Source: Desulfotignum sp.
GTDB taxonomy: Bacteria > Desulfobacterota > Desulfobacteria > Desulfobacterales > Desulfobacteraceae
NCBI GenBank assembly: GCA_018399285.1
Contig: JAGYOW010000006.1
Coordinates: 1-64,000, forward strand
Reading direction: 5' to 3'
DNA: 64,000 nt
In this document: piece after piece, positions 10,482 to 20,033 of the stretch
How positions within the stretch are numbered: the first letter of the stretch is position 1
Layout of the letters: every line of letters begins with the position of its first letter
Made by a program: the position numbers and the translations under genes
The notes under the pieces: generated by a model
What the model was told of the DNA's origin: nothing
Databases searched by the model: none
The model's input: the letters and a program-made list of their open reading frames with translations, nothing else

Positions 10482-11042
10482 TCAGTTCCCGGGATCGAGC
10501 AACATCTGGGCAATGGTCTGCCGGATACGGCCGGTCCGATTTTGTTGCTTTTTGAACTGTTGTTCCAGTACCGCCATTTGCGTATAAAACGGCGTTCTGT
10601 CAAAAGGAATATAGTCCCGGGCGTCAAACTGCCCGGCATCGCATCCCGGCCCCCGGATCACCCGGCGGCCGGGCGGGTGCAGTTCATGGGGCAATCCATG
10701 AAGCCGGCAGATCATGGGCCTGTATGCATACAGGATGCACCGGCCCTGGTGGTTGAGCGGGCACATTAATTTCTGGGACTGGCCGGCCTTGTCATGGGCA
10801 AAAGTCTGGCTGACATAGTCGGCGGCTTTGTCTTGAATCTCTTTTCTGCGTGTTGGCGTCATCTGAGAAAATCCCTGAATCAGATACGCTTTTTCAATAA
10901 AGGTATGATGGAAAAACAAAGAGGTGCAGCAATTGTCACTGCACCCGTCGCAATGAAAATTATATCGATCCGCTACCCGGTCATAGGATCGGTCCATGTT
11001 TTCGTACAGCTGTATCAGAGAAGAAAAATTATATGGGATCAT
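10482..11042 (-). CDS. YkgJ-family Cys-cluster protein
   Basis: Second YkgJ-type protein, 186 residues, intact. The Cys pattern is HCDGCSDNCC near residue 30 and CPLNHQGRCILYAYRPMICRLHG around 115-135, fitting the family's metal-binding layout. Function is unproven in the family. It follows the dGTPase-like gene by 14 bases on the same strand. It differs clearly from the 8824-9570 protein, so this is not a recent duplication. Confidence 0.82.
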   Translation of the reverse strand: MIPYNFSSLIQLYENMDRSYDRVADRYNFHCDGCSDNCCTSLFFHHTFIEKAYLIQGFSQMTPTRRKEIQDKAADYVSQTFAHDKAGQSQKLMCPLNHQGRCILYAYRPMICRLHGLPHELHPPGRRVIRGPGCDAGQFDARDYIPFDRTPFYTQMAVLEQQFKKQQNRTGRIRQTIAQMLLDPGN

Positions 11043-11056
11043 TATGGACTCAAAGA

Positions 11057-12154
11057 CTATACCAGAGGATTGGGTAAAAACAGTTTGGAATAGACCTCCA
11101 GGGCATATCGGTCCGTCATGCTGGCAATCATATCGCAGACCGATCGTTTCAAGCTGTTGTTTTCAGCATCCCAGGGAGCCATTTCCATTTTTTCAAGTTC
11201 CAGCTGCAAGTGGTCCGGATGGACAATAAAATACCGATACAACCCTTCAATGATTTTCTTGGCTTTGACAAATTCGTTGTGCACCCCGGGGGACCGGTAA
11301 ACCTGTTCATAGAGAAATTTTCTTAAAATGGTCATGGCGTTAAAAATGTCCTGCCCAAGTTCCAGAATGAATTTGCCGTTTTTCGGGCCACTGTGACTCA
11401 CCAGATTCTCGATCATTGTGCTGGCTCGGACGGAATGGGTTTTACCCAATTTTTTCAGACAGATGTCGGGCACTTCATCCATGGTGACTACCTTTCCGCG
11501 AAGGGCATCGTCCAGATCATGGTTCAGATAGGCCATGATATCGGCAATCCGGACAATCCGTCCTTCCACAGTGACCGCAGTCTCACCGGGTACGGCAGGA
11601 ATGATGTTGCCGAATCCTTTGGAGTGTTTGAGAATCCCGTCCCTGACCTCCCGGGTCAGGTTCAGTCCCCGGCCTTTGTTTTCGAGGGTGTCCACGACCC
11701 TCAGGCTTTGGTTGGAATGGGTGAAATACGGGGAATGGACTTCAGTGAGTGCAATTTCCCCGGCATGTCCGAACGGGGTATGGCCCAAGTCGTGGCCCAG
11801 TGCCACGGCTTCTGCCAGGTCTTCGTTCATGCGCATGGCCCGGGCGATATTTCTGGCAATTTCCGACACTTCAAGGGTGTGGGTCAGCCGGGTCCGGTAA
11901 TGATCTCCCAAAGGCGAAAGAAAGACTTGTGTTTTATACTTGAGCCGCCGGAAAGAATTGGAATAAACGATCCGGTCCCGATCCAGCTGAAACGGGGTCC
12001 GTATATTGCATTCGGATGTTTCTGAAAGCCGTCGTGTAGCTTGCCGGCTTGAGGTGCCATAGCGGGACAAAAAATCCTGCTCCCGTTTTTGAAACCTTTC
12101 CCTGATACTCGGATCCGGTGGAACATCAGCTAATTTTTTTGATAACGCTTCCAT
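11057..12154 (-). CDS. dgt: dGTP triphosphohydrolase-like HD protein
   Basis: HD-domain nucleotide phosphohydrolase of the dGTPase type 2 family; converts dNTP to nucleoside and triphosphate. It is 365 residues and intact. It opens with the family's N-terminal RLSETSE and RDRIVYSNSFRRLKYKTQVF. The metal site follows: H in RLTHTLEVSEIARNIAR, HD in ALGHDLGHTPFGHAGE, and a later D in IADIMAYLNHDLDD. The C-terminal part is helical as in relatives. The start at 12154 is the first ATG in a clear frame. It probably forms a two-gene unit with the YkgJ-type gene downstream. Confidence 0.88.
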   Translation of the reverse strand: MEALSKKLADVPPDPSIRERFQKREQDFLSRYGTSSRQATRRLSETSECNIRTPFQLDRDRIVYSNSFRRLKYKTQVFLSPLGDHYRTRLTHTLEVSEIARNIARAMRMNEDLAEAVALGHDLGHTPFGHAGEIALTEVHSPYFTHSNQSLRVVDTLENKGRGLNLTREVRDGILKHSKGFGNIIPAVPGETAVTVEGRIVRIADIMAYLNHDLDDALRGKVVTMDEVPDICLKKLGKTHSVRASTMIENLVSHSGPKNGKFILELGQDIFNAMTILRKFLYEQVYRSPGVHNEFVKAKKIIEGLYRYFIVHPDHLQLELEKMEMAPWDAENNSLKRSVCDMIASMTDRYALEVYSKLFLPNPLV

Positions 12155-12249
12155 AAATCCTTATTGCAGTTTTATCAAGATAGTATAAAATACTACATTT
12201 TTAAAAAAAAGCAAGAAAAGCGGGAAAAGGGGAGCCAGAAGAAACGAAA

Positions 12250-12822
12250 ATGAAAACAAAGTACAGCCATGAAAATGAAAATGCCGCCAGCGATGACTTC
12301 TTTATGCAGTCAGCGCTGGCCCAGGCAGCGACAGTCCTTGAGCAAGGAGAATTTCCCGTTGGGTGTGTTATTGTTCAGGAAAATCGGATCATCAGCCGGG
12401 GTGCCCGGAATGGAACCATCCCGGAGCCGGGTCGATGCGCCATCATCAGCGAGGTGGATCATGCGGAAATCCGTGCGCTGAGACAGTTGGAATCATGCAC
12501 TTACCCGGTGATGCCTGAAAAATGTACGTTGTATTGTACCCTGGAACCGTGCCTGATGTGCTTTGGTGCGATTATACTGACCGGGATACCCCGAATTGTT
12601 TATGCATTTGAAGACCCGATGGGCGGGGGAACGGCATGTGACCTCGCATCATTGCCCCTGCTTTACAAAAAATACCGGGTACAGGTAAAAAAAGGGGTCT
12701 GCCGCAGAAAAAGCCTTGATCTTTTTTACAATTTTTTCAATAAAAAGGGAAACCAGTACTGGAAAAACAGTCTGCTTGAACAATATGTGCGAGATCAAAA
12801 ACAACATGGGGCGGGGAAATAA
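12250..12822 (+). CDS. Nucleoside/tRNA-adenosine deaminase-like protein
   Basis: Zinc-dependent deaminase of the CMP/dCMP and TadA superfamily, 190 residues. The zinc site is HAE (DHAEIRAL) and PCLMC (CTLEPCLMCFGAI), with FPVGCVIV in the first strand. TadA enzymes usually have NAHAE; here it is VDHAE, and a longer C-terminal tail (KSLDLFYNFFNKKG) follows. The substrate could therefore be a free nucleoside or base instead of tRNA. It ends a few bases before the infC promoter and is probably a separate unit. Confidence 0.8.
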   Translation: MKTKYSHENENAASDDFFMQSALAQAATVLEQGEFPVGCVIVQENRIISRGARNGTIPEPGRCAIISEVDHAEIRALRQLESCTYPVMPEKCTLYCTLEPCLMCFGAIILTGIPRIVYAFEDPMGGGTACDLASLPLLYKKYRVQVKKGVCRRKSLDLFYNFFNKKGNQYWKNSLLEQYVRDQKQHGAGK

Positions 12823-12825
12823 ATA

Positions 12826-12854
12826 TTGCATTTTTTCGACTTGATCTTTATAAT
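12826..12854 (+). promoter_or_regulatory. Sigma-70 promoter for the infC operon
   Basis: TTGCAT (12826-12831), a 17-base spacer and TATAAT (12849-12854). It gives an 80-base leader before infC and overlaps the end of the deaminase region. Confidence 0.7.
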
Positions 12855-12937
12855 AGCAAGGTTATGCTTGTTTGATATCAAAAAATATACATAAATATAC
12901 CATAATAATGGATTGGATTTTTATCAGGAGGTGAAAA

Positions 12938-13459
12938 ATATCTAAGCAAGGACGACAGGATCAATCGAATGTGAACAAGGGGATCCGGGCCGAAGAAGTG
13001 CGTGTGATCGGCGCTGATGGGGAACAGATAGGTATTCTGGCGCTGACGGAAGCTTTAAGGATTGCTGAAGACCAGGCCCTGGATCTGGTGGAAGTGTCGC
13101 CGGATGCAAAACCACCGGTCTGCAAGATTATGGATCATGGAAAATTCAAATACGAGCAGACCAAAAAAAAACAGGAAGCCAAAAAAAAGCAGAAAACCAC
13201 ACAGATCAAAGAAATAAAGGTTCGACCGAAAACCGATGACCATGATCTGGCGACCAAGGCTCGGCACATTGAAAAGTTTATCAGCAACAATGACAAGGTG
13301 AAAATTACTCTGGTATTCCGGGGGCGTGAGGTGGTACTCAAAGAACAGGCCAATGCCGTGCTGGAAAAAGTGGTGAATCTGACCTCGGAATTTGCTGTAG
13401 TTGAACAGTTGCCTAAATTTGAAGGTCGGGTGATTACCATGCTGCTTGCCCCGAAATAA
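12938..13459 (+). CDS. infC: Translation initiation factor IF-3, probable AUA start
   Basis: Binds the 30S subunit and checks start codons. The protein runs ISKQGRQDQSNVNKGIRAEEV through to ITMLLAPK, normal for IF-3, with SPDAKPPVCKIMDHGKFKYE and the C-terminal FRGREV segment. A perfect AGGAGGTGA (12926-12934) sits 6 bases from an in-frame ATA at 12938, and a stop lies just upstream of it. The next standard start is GTG at 12971, with only a weak AGGA upstream. A non-standard start fits the known self-control of infC (AUU in E. coli). With the ATA start the product is 173 residues. Confidence 0.93.
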   Translation: MSKQGRQDQSNVNKGIRAEEVRVIGADGEQIGILALTEALRIAEDQALDLVEVSPDAKPPVCKIMDHGKFKYEQTKKKQEAKKKQKTTQIKEIKVRPKTDDHDLATKARHIEKFISNNDKVKITLVFRGREVVLKEQANAVLEKVVNLTSEFAVVEQLPKFEGRVITMLLAPK

Positions 13460-13612
13460 GCCGGATACCGGTTCAATCAGACATTCCTGTATAAGATCAT
13501 CAATCCAAAGTGAAATGGATAGAGGTGTGTACTGCGTTTTAGCGTATGCATCTTTGTCATTTTTTTTTTGTAATTTGTAACAGCCAAGCTTTTTAGGACA
13601 AGGAGATGTAAA

Positions 13613-13810
13613 ATGCCCAAAATTAAAACCACCCGAGCAGCAGCGAAACGGTTCAAAAAGACCGGATCAGGGAAATACAAGTTCAGAAAATCCCATGCCA
13701 GCCATATTTTGACCAAAAAGACCACCAAACGGAAACGATCGCTTCGTTTGGATCAGATGGTTGCCCCATCCGACATGAAAGAAGTCCGGCGGATGCTGCC
13801 CAATGGGTGA
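13613..13810 (+). CDS. rpmI: Ribosomal protein bL35
   Basis: 65 residues, very basic, [20 protein letters not shown] start and the KRKRSLR segment of bL35. It follows infC by ~150 bases, with AAGGAG before the ATG, in the classic infC-rpmI-rplT order. The 13460-13612 gap may hold the leader of rpmI-rplT; no convincing L20-binding structure could be assigned by eye. Confidence 0.97.
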   Translation: MPKIKTTRAAAKRFKKTGSGKYKFRKSHASHILTKKTTKRKRSLRLDQMVAPSDMKEVRRMLPNG

Positions 13811-13900
13811 TAATAAAGGAAATCGGCTGTGCCCTTTGAATATGGCGGCACGTGGCGCAAGCTGTACTGAATTTTTGAATTTTTAAGGAGTTTTGATAAA

Positions 13901-14254
13901 ATGAGAGTAAAAAGAGGATTTAAAGCACGGCAGCGGAGAAACAAGGTGCTGAAACTGGCCAAGGGGTTCCGGGGCGGCAGAAGTAAATTATTCAGAACCG
14001 CAGCGGATTCCGTTGACAAAGCATTGATGTATGCATACCGGGACCGGCGGGCAAAAAAGCGGGATTTCAGGAAACTGTGGGTCGTCCGAATCAATGCGGG
14101 TGCCAGAATGAATGACCTGTCCTATTCCCAGTTCATTCATGGCCTGAAACTGGCAGGGTGTGAACTGGATCGAAAAGTACTGGCCGACCTGGCTGTTTCA
14201 GATCCGGCCGGATTTTCCCAGCTGGCTTCCCAGGCATCTGCCCGGCTGAACTGA
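13901..14254 (+). CDS. rplT: Ribosomal protein bL20
   Basis: 117 residues, [20 protein letters not shown] start, [19 protein letters not shown] and [10 protein letters not shown] segments of bL20. It binds 23S rRNA early in 50S assembly and in other bacteria represses its own operon. TAAGGAG lies before the ATG. Confidence 0.97.
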   Translation: MRVKRGFKARQRRNKVLKLAKGFRGGRSKLFRTAADSVDKALMYAYRDRRAKKRDFRKLWVVRINAGARMNDLSYSQFIHGLKLAGCELDRKVLADLAVSDPAGFSQLASQASARLN

Positions 14255-14277
14255 ACAGGCCCATCAAGGGGGATGTT

Positions 14278-15285
14278 TTGCAAAATCAGATCCACGAAAT
14301 AGAAAATCAGGCACTTGAAGAGATTCAGGCTGCAGAAACTTTAGAAGATCTGGAAATGGTTTCTGTCCGGTACCTGGGGCGAAAGGGGATTTTAACCGCT
14401 TTTTTGCGGGGGATCTCTTCTCTTCCCGAAGATCAGCGCCCGGATGCCGGGAAAAATGCCAATCTGCTTAAAATGAAACTGGAAAAATCGATCCACCAGG
14501 CGCGATCCCGGAATCAGACTGCCAAAACTGGTAAAAGTTCGGGCATTGATGTGACCCTGCCGGGTCGAAGGCGAGGGTATGGGGCGATTCATCCCATCAC
14601 CCGGGTGCTGGATGAGATATGCGACATTTTCATGCGTCTGGGATTCGACATCGCAGAAGGCCCTGAAGTGGAAACCGATTATTATAATTTCGAAGCGCTG
14701 AATATCCCTAAGTATCACCCAGCCAGGGACATGCAGGATACCTTTTATGTGTCGGACAACATCGTGCTGCGGACCCATACTTCCCCGTCTCAGCCCCGGA
14801 CCATGGAAAAAACACAGCCCCCGGTCCGGATCATATCCGCCGGCAAAGTGTTTCGGTGTGACTCTGATCTGACCCACACCCCCATGTTTCACCAGATCGA
14901 AGGGCTGATGGTGGATGAGCAGATATCGTTTGGTGATTTAAAAGGGGTCTTGACCACGTTTGTCCATCAGTTTTTCGATCGTCAGACCGCTTTGCGGTTC
15001 CGACCCAGTTACTTTCCGTTTACCGAGCCCAGTGCGGAAGTGGATATCCAGTGTGTGATTTGCAAGGGAAAAGGATGCCGGGTGTGTTCGAAAACCGGGT
15101 GGCTGGAAGTTCTGGGATCCGGTATGGTTCATCCGGCCGTGTTTGAAAATGTGGGGTATGATACCAAAAAATATACCGGGTTTGCATTCGGCGTCGGTAT
15201 CGAGCGGATGGCCATGCTCAAATACGGCATTGATGATATCCGAAAATATTTTGAGAATGATATGCGTTTTTTAGGGCAGTTTTAA
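14278..15285 (+). CDS. pheS: Phenylalanine-tRNA ligase alpha subunit
   Basis: Class II synthetase catalytic subunit, 335 residues, partner of PheT. The TTG at 14278 after GGGGGATG is the best start; a nearby ATG is out of frame. It has an N-terminal coiled coil, then HPITRVLDEICDIFMRLGF, the class II motif 2 region (VFRCDSDLTHTPMFHQIEGL) and motif 3 (GFAFGVGIERMAMLKYG). A Cys group (CVICKGKGCRVC) sits before the last strand, as in many relatives. The frame is intact. It ends 2 bases before pheT. Confidence 0.96.
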   Translation: MQNQIHEIENQALEEIQAAETLEDLEMVSVRYLGRKGILTAFLRGISSLPEDQRPDAGKNANLLKMKLEKSIHQARSRNQTAKTGKSSGIDVTLPGRRRGYGAIHPITRVLDEICDIFMRLGFDIAEGPEVETDYYNFEALNIPKYHPARDMQDTFYVSDNIVLRTHTSPSQPRTMEKTQPPVRIISAGKVFRCDSDLTHTPMFHQIEGLMVDEQISFGDLKGVLTTFVHQFFDRQTALRFRPSYFPFTEPSAEVDIQCVICKGKGCRVCSKTGWLEVLGSGMVHPAVFENVGYDTKKYTGFAFGVGIERMAMLKYGIDDIRKYFENDMRFLGQF

Positions 15286-15287
15286 TT

Positions 15288-17715
15288 ATGAAAGTCACGC
15301 TGAGCTGGATAAAAGAATATATTTCTCTGGATCTTGAACCGGAAGAGATCGCCTCGAAACTGACCATGGCCGGCCTTGAAGTGGATGCGATTGAAAATCT
15401 GTATGCGTATCTTCAGGATATTGTGGTGGCCAAAGTACTGGAGGTCAAAAAACATCCGGATGCGGATAAATTGAGCTGCTGTGTGGTGGATACAGGAAAC
15501 AGTACTACGGCTCAGATTGTCTGCGGTGCGCCCAATGTAAGGGTGGGCATGTATTCGGCATGCGCGTTGCCGGGGGTAGTTCTTCCCGGGGATGTGAAAA
15601 TCAAGAAAAGCAAACTTCGGGGCCAGGTGTCGGAAGGGATGCTCTGTTCGGGCGCTGAACTTCGTTTAGATACCGATGCCGCCGGCATCATGGATCTGTC
15701 CGGAGAGTATGTTCCGGGAACACCGTTGAATCAGGCACTGGATTTTGCCGATACTGTGTTTGAAATCGATTTGACGCCCAACCGTCCCGACTGCCTGAGA
15801 GCGTAATGGGGAGTGGCCAGGAAGCGGGTGCTTTTGTCCAGCCGGCCCAGAAGATTGTCAAGCCGGATGTGACCCTGGCACCGCAGCGCTTAAGCGGCAC
15901 ATCCATTCATGATCATGCCCGGGTGGATATCAAGGATCCGGACCTGTGTTCCCGATATAGTGCCGGTCTTTTTATTTGATGTGTGACTGTGGGACCGTCT
16001 CCTCTGGTTGCGGCGTCGGCTGAAACTGTGGGACTGACGCCCATCAATAATGTGGTGGATGTGACCAATTTCGTGATGCTGAAAACCGGACAGCCCCTGC
16101 ACGCCTTTGACTACGACAATCTGGCCGACGGGCGTATTGTGGTTCAAAAAGCTGGAGATGAAAAGGAATTTATCACCCTGGACAGCAAAAACACACCGTC
16201 TGGATTCAGATATGCTCGCGATCTGTGACGGCAAGCGACCGGTTGCCCTGGCCGGAGTCATGGGCGGTGAGAACTCGAAATCGCTTCAACCACCACCCGG
16301 GTTTTGATCGAAAGCGCTTGTTTCAACCCGGTTTCATCCGTCGGACCGCCAAACGGACCGGTATTGCCACGGGATGCATCCCATCGGTTTGAACGGGGCG
16401 TGGATCCAGATGGCACGGTGTATGCGTTGCAGCGGGCCCCGGCCCTGATGGCAGATCTGGGGGATGCGGCCATTGCAAAGGACATCATTGATGCCTGTCC
16501 GGAACCGGTGGTGCCGGTCTGTATTGAACTGGACCCTGTTGCCGTGAACATTCGTCTGGGAACTGACCTGTCAGTCCAGGAGGTTTCCGGATTCTGGAAT
16601 CAGTGGAAATTGGACAGCAGCTGGCTGGAAACGGCTGCCTGATGGTTTCGTTCCCACTTTTCGTGTGGATGTCACCCGGCCGGAAGACCTGTCTGAAGAA
16701 GTGGCACGGTTATGGGGATATATCCGGATCGACACCACATATCCGCCGGTGGCCAAGGGCCGTCCTGTAAATCCGGGTGATCCTGACACGCCGGACTGTT
16801 CGCAATATACTCAACGGACTTTCCTTTCTGAAGCCATTAATTACAATTTTATTGCCAAAGATTTCTGCGACCGGCTGCGGCTGTCGGAAAACGATACCGA
16901 CGAAATGTGGTGCAGATTCTGAACCCGCTTTCCGATCAGATGTCCGTGCTCAGAACATCACTATTACCGGGCCTGTTGGAAAATATGCGGAAAAATATAT
17001 CCCAGCAGACAGATACCCTGAAGCTGTTTGAAATCGGCAAAACCTTTTTCAATACAGATGCCAAATGCATTGCCCGTCGAAGTGGGAAATGCTGGCCGGA
17101 CTGATCACGGGTAACCAGACCCGGCAAACTTGGTACGCCAAAAACAGCCCGTGGATTTTTTTGATCCAAAGGGCCCTTGAAGATCTTCTTGAAGGTCTGG
17201 GGATTAAAGAGGTAATTTTCACACGGATCGATGAAGCCGCCTGTCCCTATTTTGAATCCGGTTACGGTGCTGTGATCCACAAACAGGGAGATATCGGTGT
17301 TCTGGGGAAAACTGAGTCACCCGGTATTGAAAGTTTCGGGCTCAAACAGGATGCCTATGTGTTTGAACTGGATCTATCGGCGGTGATGACCCATATGCCG
17401 GACCAGATAGGCCAAACCCTCTGCCGCGATATCCTTCCATTTCCCAGATGTGACCCTGATCGTGGACCGGCAGATTCCGTGGGGGATGTTATGGGCCAAA
17501 TGAAAACCATTGCAGAAAAAAGAATTTCTGGTGGAAGACATGTATTTGTTTGACCTGTTTGAAGGCAGCCCCCTGGCCGAAGGGAAAAAGTCTTGTCATT
17601 TCGAATTGTGTATCGTTCTGACAATAAAACCTGATGGAAAAACATATCCGCAAGCTTCATGCTGCCATTTCCAGCGCCGTCTGGTCAAGACGTTTCATGC
17701 GGACCGCCGGAATAA
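15288..17715 (+). CDS. pheT: Phenylalanine-tRNA ligase beta subunit, many frameshifts
   Basis: Beta subunit of PheRS with tRNA-binding and editing domains. The first 172 residues are clean: [20 protein letters not shown], then the EMAP-like fold with [18 protein letters not shown] and [14 protein letters not shown] of the B3/B4 border. The frame is then lost at about 15800, 15980, 16220, 16270, 16640, 16915, 17090 and later, but family segments recur in order ([50 protein letters not shown]). An FDX-ACB-like end ([12 protein letters not shown]) lies near 17600. The stop at 17713-17715 is approximate. The gene is essential, so the indels are taken as read errors. Confidence 0.9.
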
Positions 17716-17768
17716 CACACGGGCTATTGACAAAAGAAACGGGGTATTGTTATACATTGCCGGGTGAT

Positions 17769-17844
17769 GCGGGTATAACTCAGGTGGTAGAGTGCAAGCT
17801 TCCCAAGCTTGATGTCGCGAGTTCGAGTCTCGTTGCCGGCTCCA
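17769..17844 (+). tRNA. tRNA-Gly, anticodon CCC
   Basis: 76 bases fold as a cloverleaf: D stem ACTC/GAGT, anticodon stem CAAGC/GCTTG with loop TTCCCAA (anticodon CCC), T arm GCGAG-TTCGAGT-CTCGT, discriminator T and encoded CCA. The acceptor stem GCGGGTA/TGCCGGC has one G-G clash at 3:70; a C at 17771 would repair it. It lies between pheT and rimP. Confidence 0.92.
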
Positions 17845-18007
17845 CTTTAAAAGGGTGTGGCCGGCAGAAAGGTCCAGGGAATGGAAATGAAATGGGTGCG
17901 ATCTAAGCCGAGTCAGGAAGGGCGAAGATTCAGTTGAATGTTGAACAGGAACGGGCATCTGTCTGTTTTTGTATTTTAAACAAAGGTGTTCAGGTGCTTA
18001 TCAGACA

Positions 18008-18481
18008 ATGGATTTGAGTCAGAAAAATAAACAGCATATGAGCTTGATTACACAGGTGGCAGAAGACTTGTGTCAGGGAGAAGGGTTTGAACTGGTGCAT
18101 GTGGAGACGGTTACCTGGAATCGTCAGACCATCATTCGGATCTATGCGGATAAGCCCGGTGGCATCACGCTGGTGAGTGCGCGGTTATCAGCCGCCGCCA
18201 GCTGGGAGATCTGCTGGATGTCCACCTCCTGATATGGGCGGTTATCGTCTGGAAGTATCATCGCCCGGACCCCACCGGCCATTGAAGAAAAAAACAGGAT
18301 TTTCACCGGTTCAAGGGAAGCAGGATTAAAATAGAAACCAGGACATCCATCCAGGAAAAAAAAAAGATTTGCCGGCATACTTGAACAGATACATGAAGAT
18401 GCGGTTGTTATTGAGGTGGATGGTGAACGGGTAGAAATCCCGGATCTGCAGATTGACAAGGCAAACCTTGCAGGCCGGTAA
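18008..18481 (+). CDS. rimP: Ribosome maturation factor RimP (frameshifted)
   Basis: Needed for 30S maturation. ATG at 18008, MDLSQKNKQHMSLITQVAED, then GFELVHVETVTWNRQTIIRIYADKPGGITL. The frame breaks near 18178 and again near 18290; the rebuilt text has the family segments CAVISRQLGDLLD, YRLEVSSPG and RPLKKKQDFHRFKGSRIKI. The C-terminal SH3-like part reads VVIEVDGERVEIPDLQIDKANLAGR and stops at 18481. Normal length is ~155 residues and the span agrees. It is first in the rimP-nusA-infB order common in bacteria. Confidence 0.88.
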
Positions 18482-18500
18482 AAATGGAGAACGCTTAACC

Positions 18501-19960
18501 ATGCTTATACAGATATTAAAAGAGTGATCGATCAGGTCAGCCGTGAAAAAAGGGATTGACCCCGAGGTATTGATAAATACCCTCAAAGAAGCCATTGTTT
18601 CCGCAGCCAGAAAAACTGGGGCCACGCGCGGATATCGAAGTGCACTATGATGGCAAAACCGGTGAGGTCGAAGTGTTCCATTTTAAGGAAGTGGTGGAAG
18701 AGGTGGAATTTCCGGACAATGAACTGACCCTGGAACAAGGGTATGAGTTTGATTCCGAGTGTGAGATCGGAGACAGTTTGGGGATCCGGATAGACACTGA
18801 AGAGTTCGGCCGTATAGCAGCCCAGTCCGCCAAAACAGGTGATTATTCAAAAAATGCGGGAAGAGAGCGCAATGCCGTGTATGAAAATTTCATCCATAAA
18901 AAGGTAAAATCATCAACGGAATTGTCCAGCGGTTTGACGGGGCAGCATCATTGTCAATCTGGGACAGGCGGAAGCGGTGTTGCGCCCCAGAGAGCAGATG
19001 CCCAGGGAAAATTACAAACGGGGAGACCGGATCCGTGCGTATGTGCTGGATGTTTGGAGGAATCCAAAGGGCTCAGATATTGTCCCGGACCCATCCGGAG
19101 TTTTTGATGGAACTGTTCAAAACCGAGGTTCCGGAAGTGGCCGAGGGGATTGTAACGCTTCAGGAGCTGCCCGGGTGCCGGGTGTCCGGGCGAAAAATTG
19201 CCGTGTCATCCACGGATTCCGGGATGTGGATCCGGTGGGGCCTGCGTGGGTATGAAAGGAAACCGGGTTCAGAATATTGTCCAGGAGCTCGTGGGAGAAA
19301 AATCGATATTGTTCAATGGAGTCCGGATGTGGCCCGTTTGTCTGGTAATGCCTTGTCCCCTGCTGAAATTTCCCGTGTGATTATCGATGAGGACAACCGG
19401 TCCATGGAAGTGATTGTCAATGATGAATATCTGTCTATTGCCATCGGCAAGGGAGGCCAGAATGTGTCTTTGGCATGTGAAATCACCGGGTGGCATCTGG
19501 AAGTGACATCCGAAGAAGAATACAGCCGGGAAGTCAAACTTGGATATGACAGCCTCATGAAACTGGATAATGTCGGCCTGCCCATGGCGGAAATTTTATT
19601 CAAGTCCGGATACGCCTCTTTGATTGATATCGTGGAACACGTCACCGGAAGAACTGGCGTCCGTGATGGGTTTTTCCGTGGAAGAAGCCGGTGCGACCAT
19701 TGCCCAGGCAAAACGATTGATGGAAGAACAGGCGGCGGCAGAAATGCCAGCACAACTTTCTGAAAAGATGATCCGGTCGAAGCAGAAGAACAGCTTGGCG
19801 CACAAGAACAGATCGAAGCAGAAGAACAGGTTGATGCTGAGGAAGCAGTTGAAGCAGAGGAAGAAAACAGGTTGAAGCAGAGGAGCCGATTGATGTAGAA
19901 GATCCGGGCAGAAGAAACCGACTCCGGGATGTTGTGGATGATAACGAGGCTAAACCGTAA
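18501..19960 (+). CDS. nusA: Transcription factor NusA, many frameshifts
   Basis: RNA polymerase-associated elongation and termination factor. It starts near the ATG at 18501, where one or more indels obscure DIKRVIDQVSREKGIDPE. The N-terminal domain follows (DIEVHYDGKTGEVEVFHFKE), then S1 (RGSIIVNLGQAEAVL, rebuilt) and the KH1 region CVGMKGNRVQNIVQEL. KH2 is clean (YLSIAIGKGGQNVSLACEIT), and a helix-hairpin region (GYASLIDIVEHVT) comes before an acidic tail rich in EAEE repeats. It stops EAKP at 19960. The rebuilt length of about 485 residues is normal. Frameshifts at about 18600, 18850, 18915, 19165, 19230, 19290 and 19655 are treated as errors. Confidence 0.9.
19775..19915 (+). repeat. Acidic EAEE-type repeat encoding the NusA tail
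   Basis: Purine-rich repeats (gaagcagaagaac/gttgaagcagagg units) encode a run like EAEEQ/VDAEEAVEAEEE when read in the NusA frame. Low-complexity repeats of this sort are prone to read error and copy-number change. Antisense reading gives a Ser/Ala-rich frame that is not a gene. Confidence 0.7.
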
Positions 19961-20033
19961 ATCGCATACACAAACCAGCAACACCGCAGGCTTGGGCAAA
20001 GAACATTAAAAGAGGATTACTTGGGGGCAAGGT

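Noticed and set aside
19313..19999. Ser/Ala/Cys-rich minus-strand ORF
   Set aside because: It is the reverse reading of the acidic NusA tail repeats.
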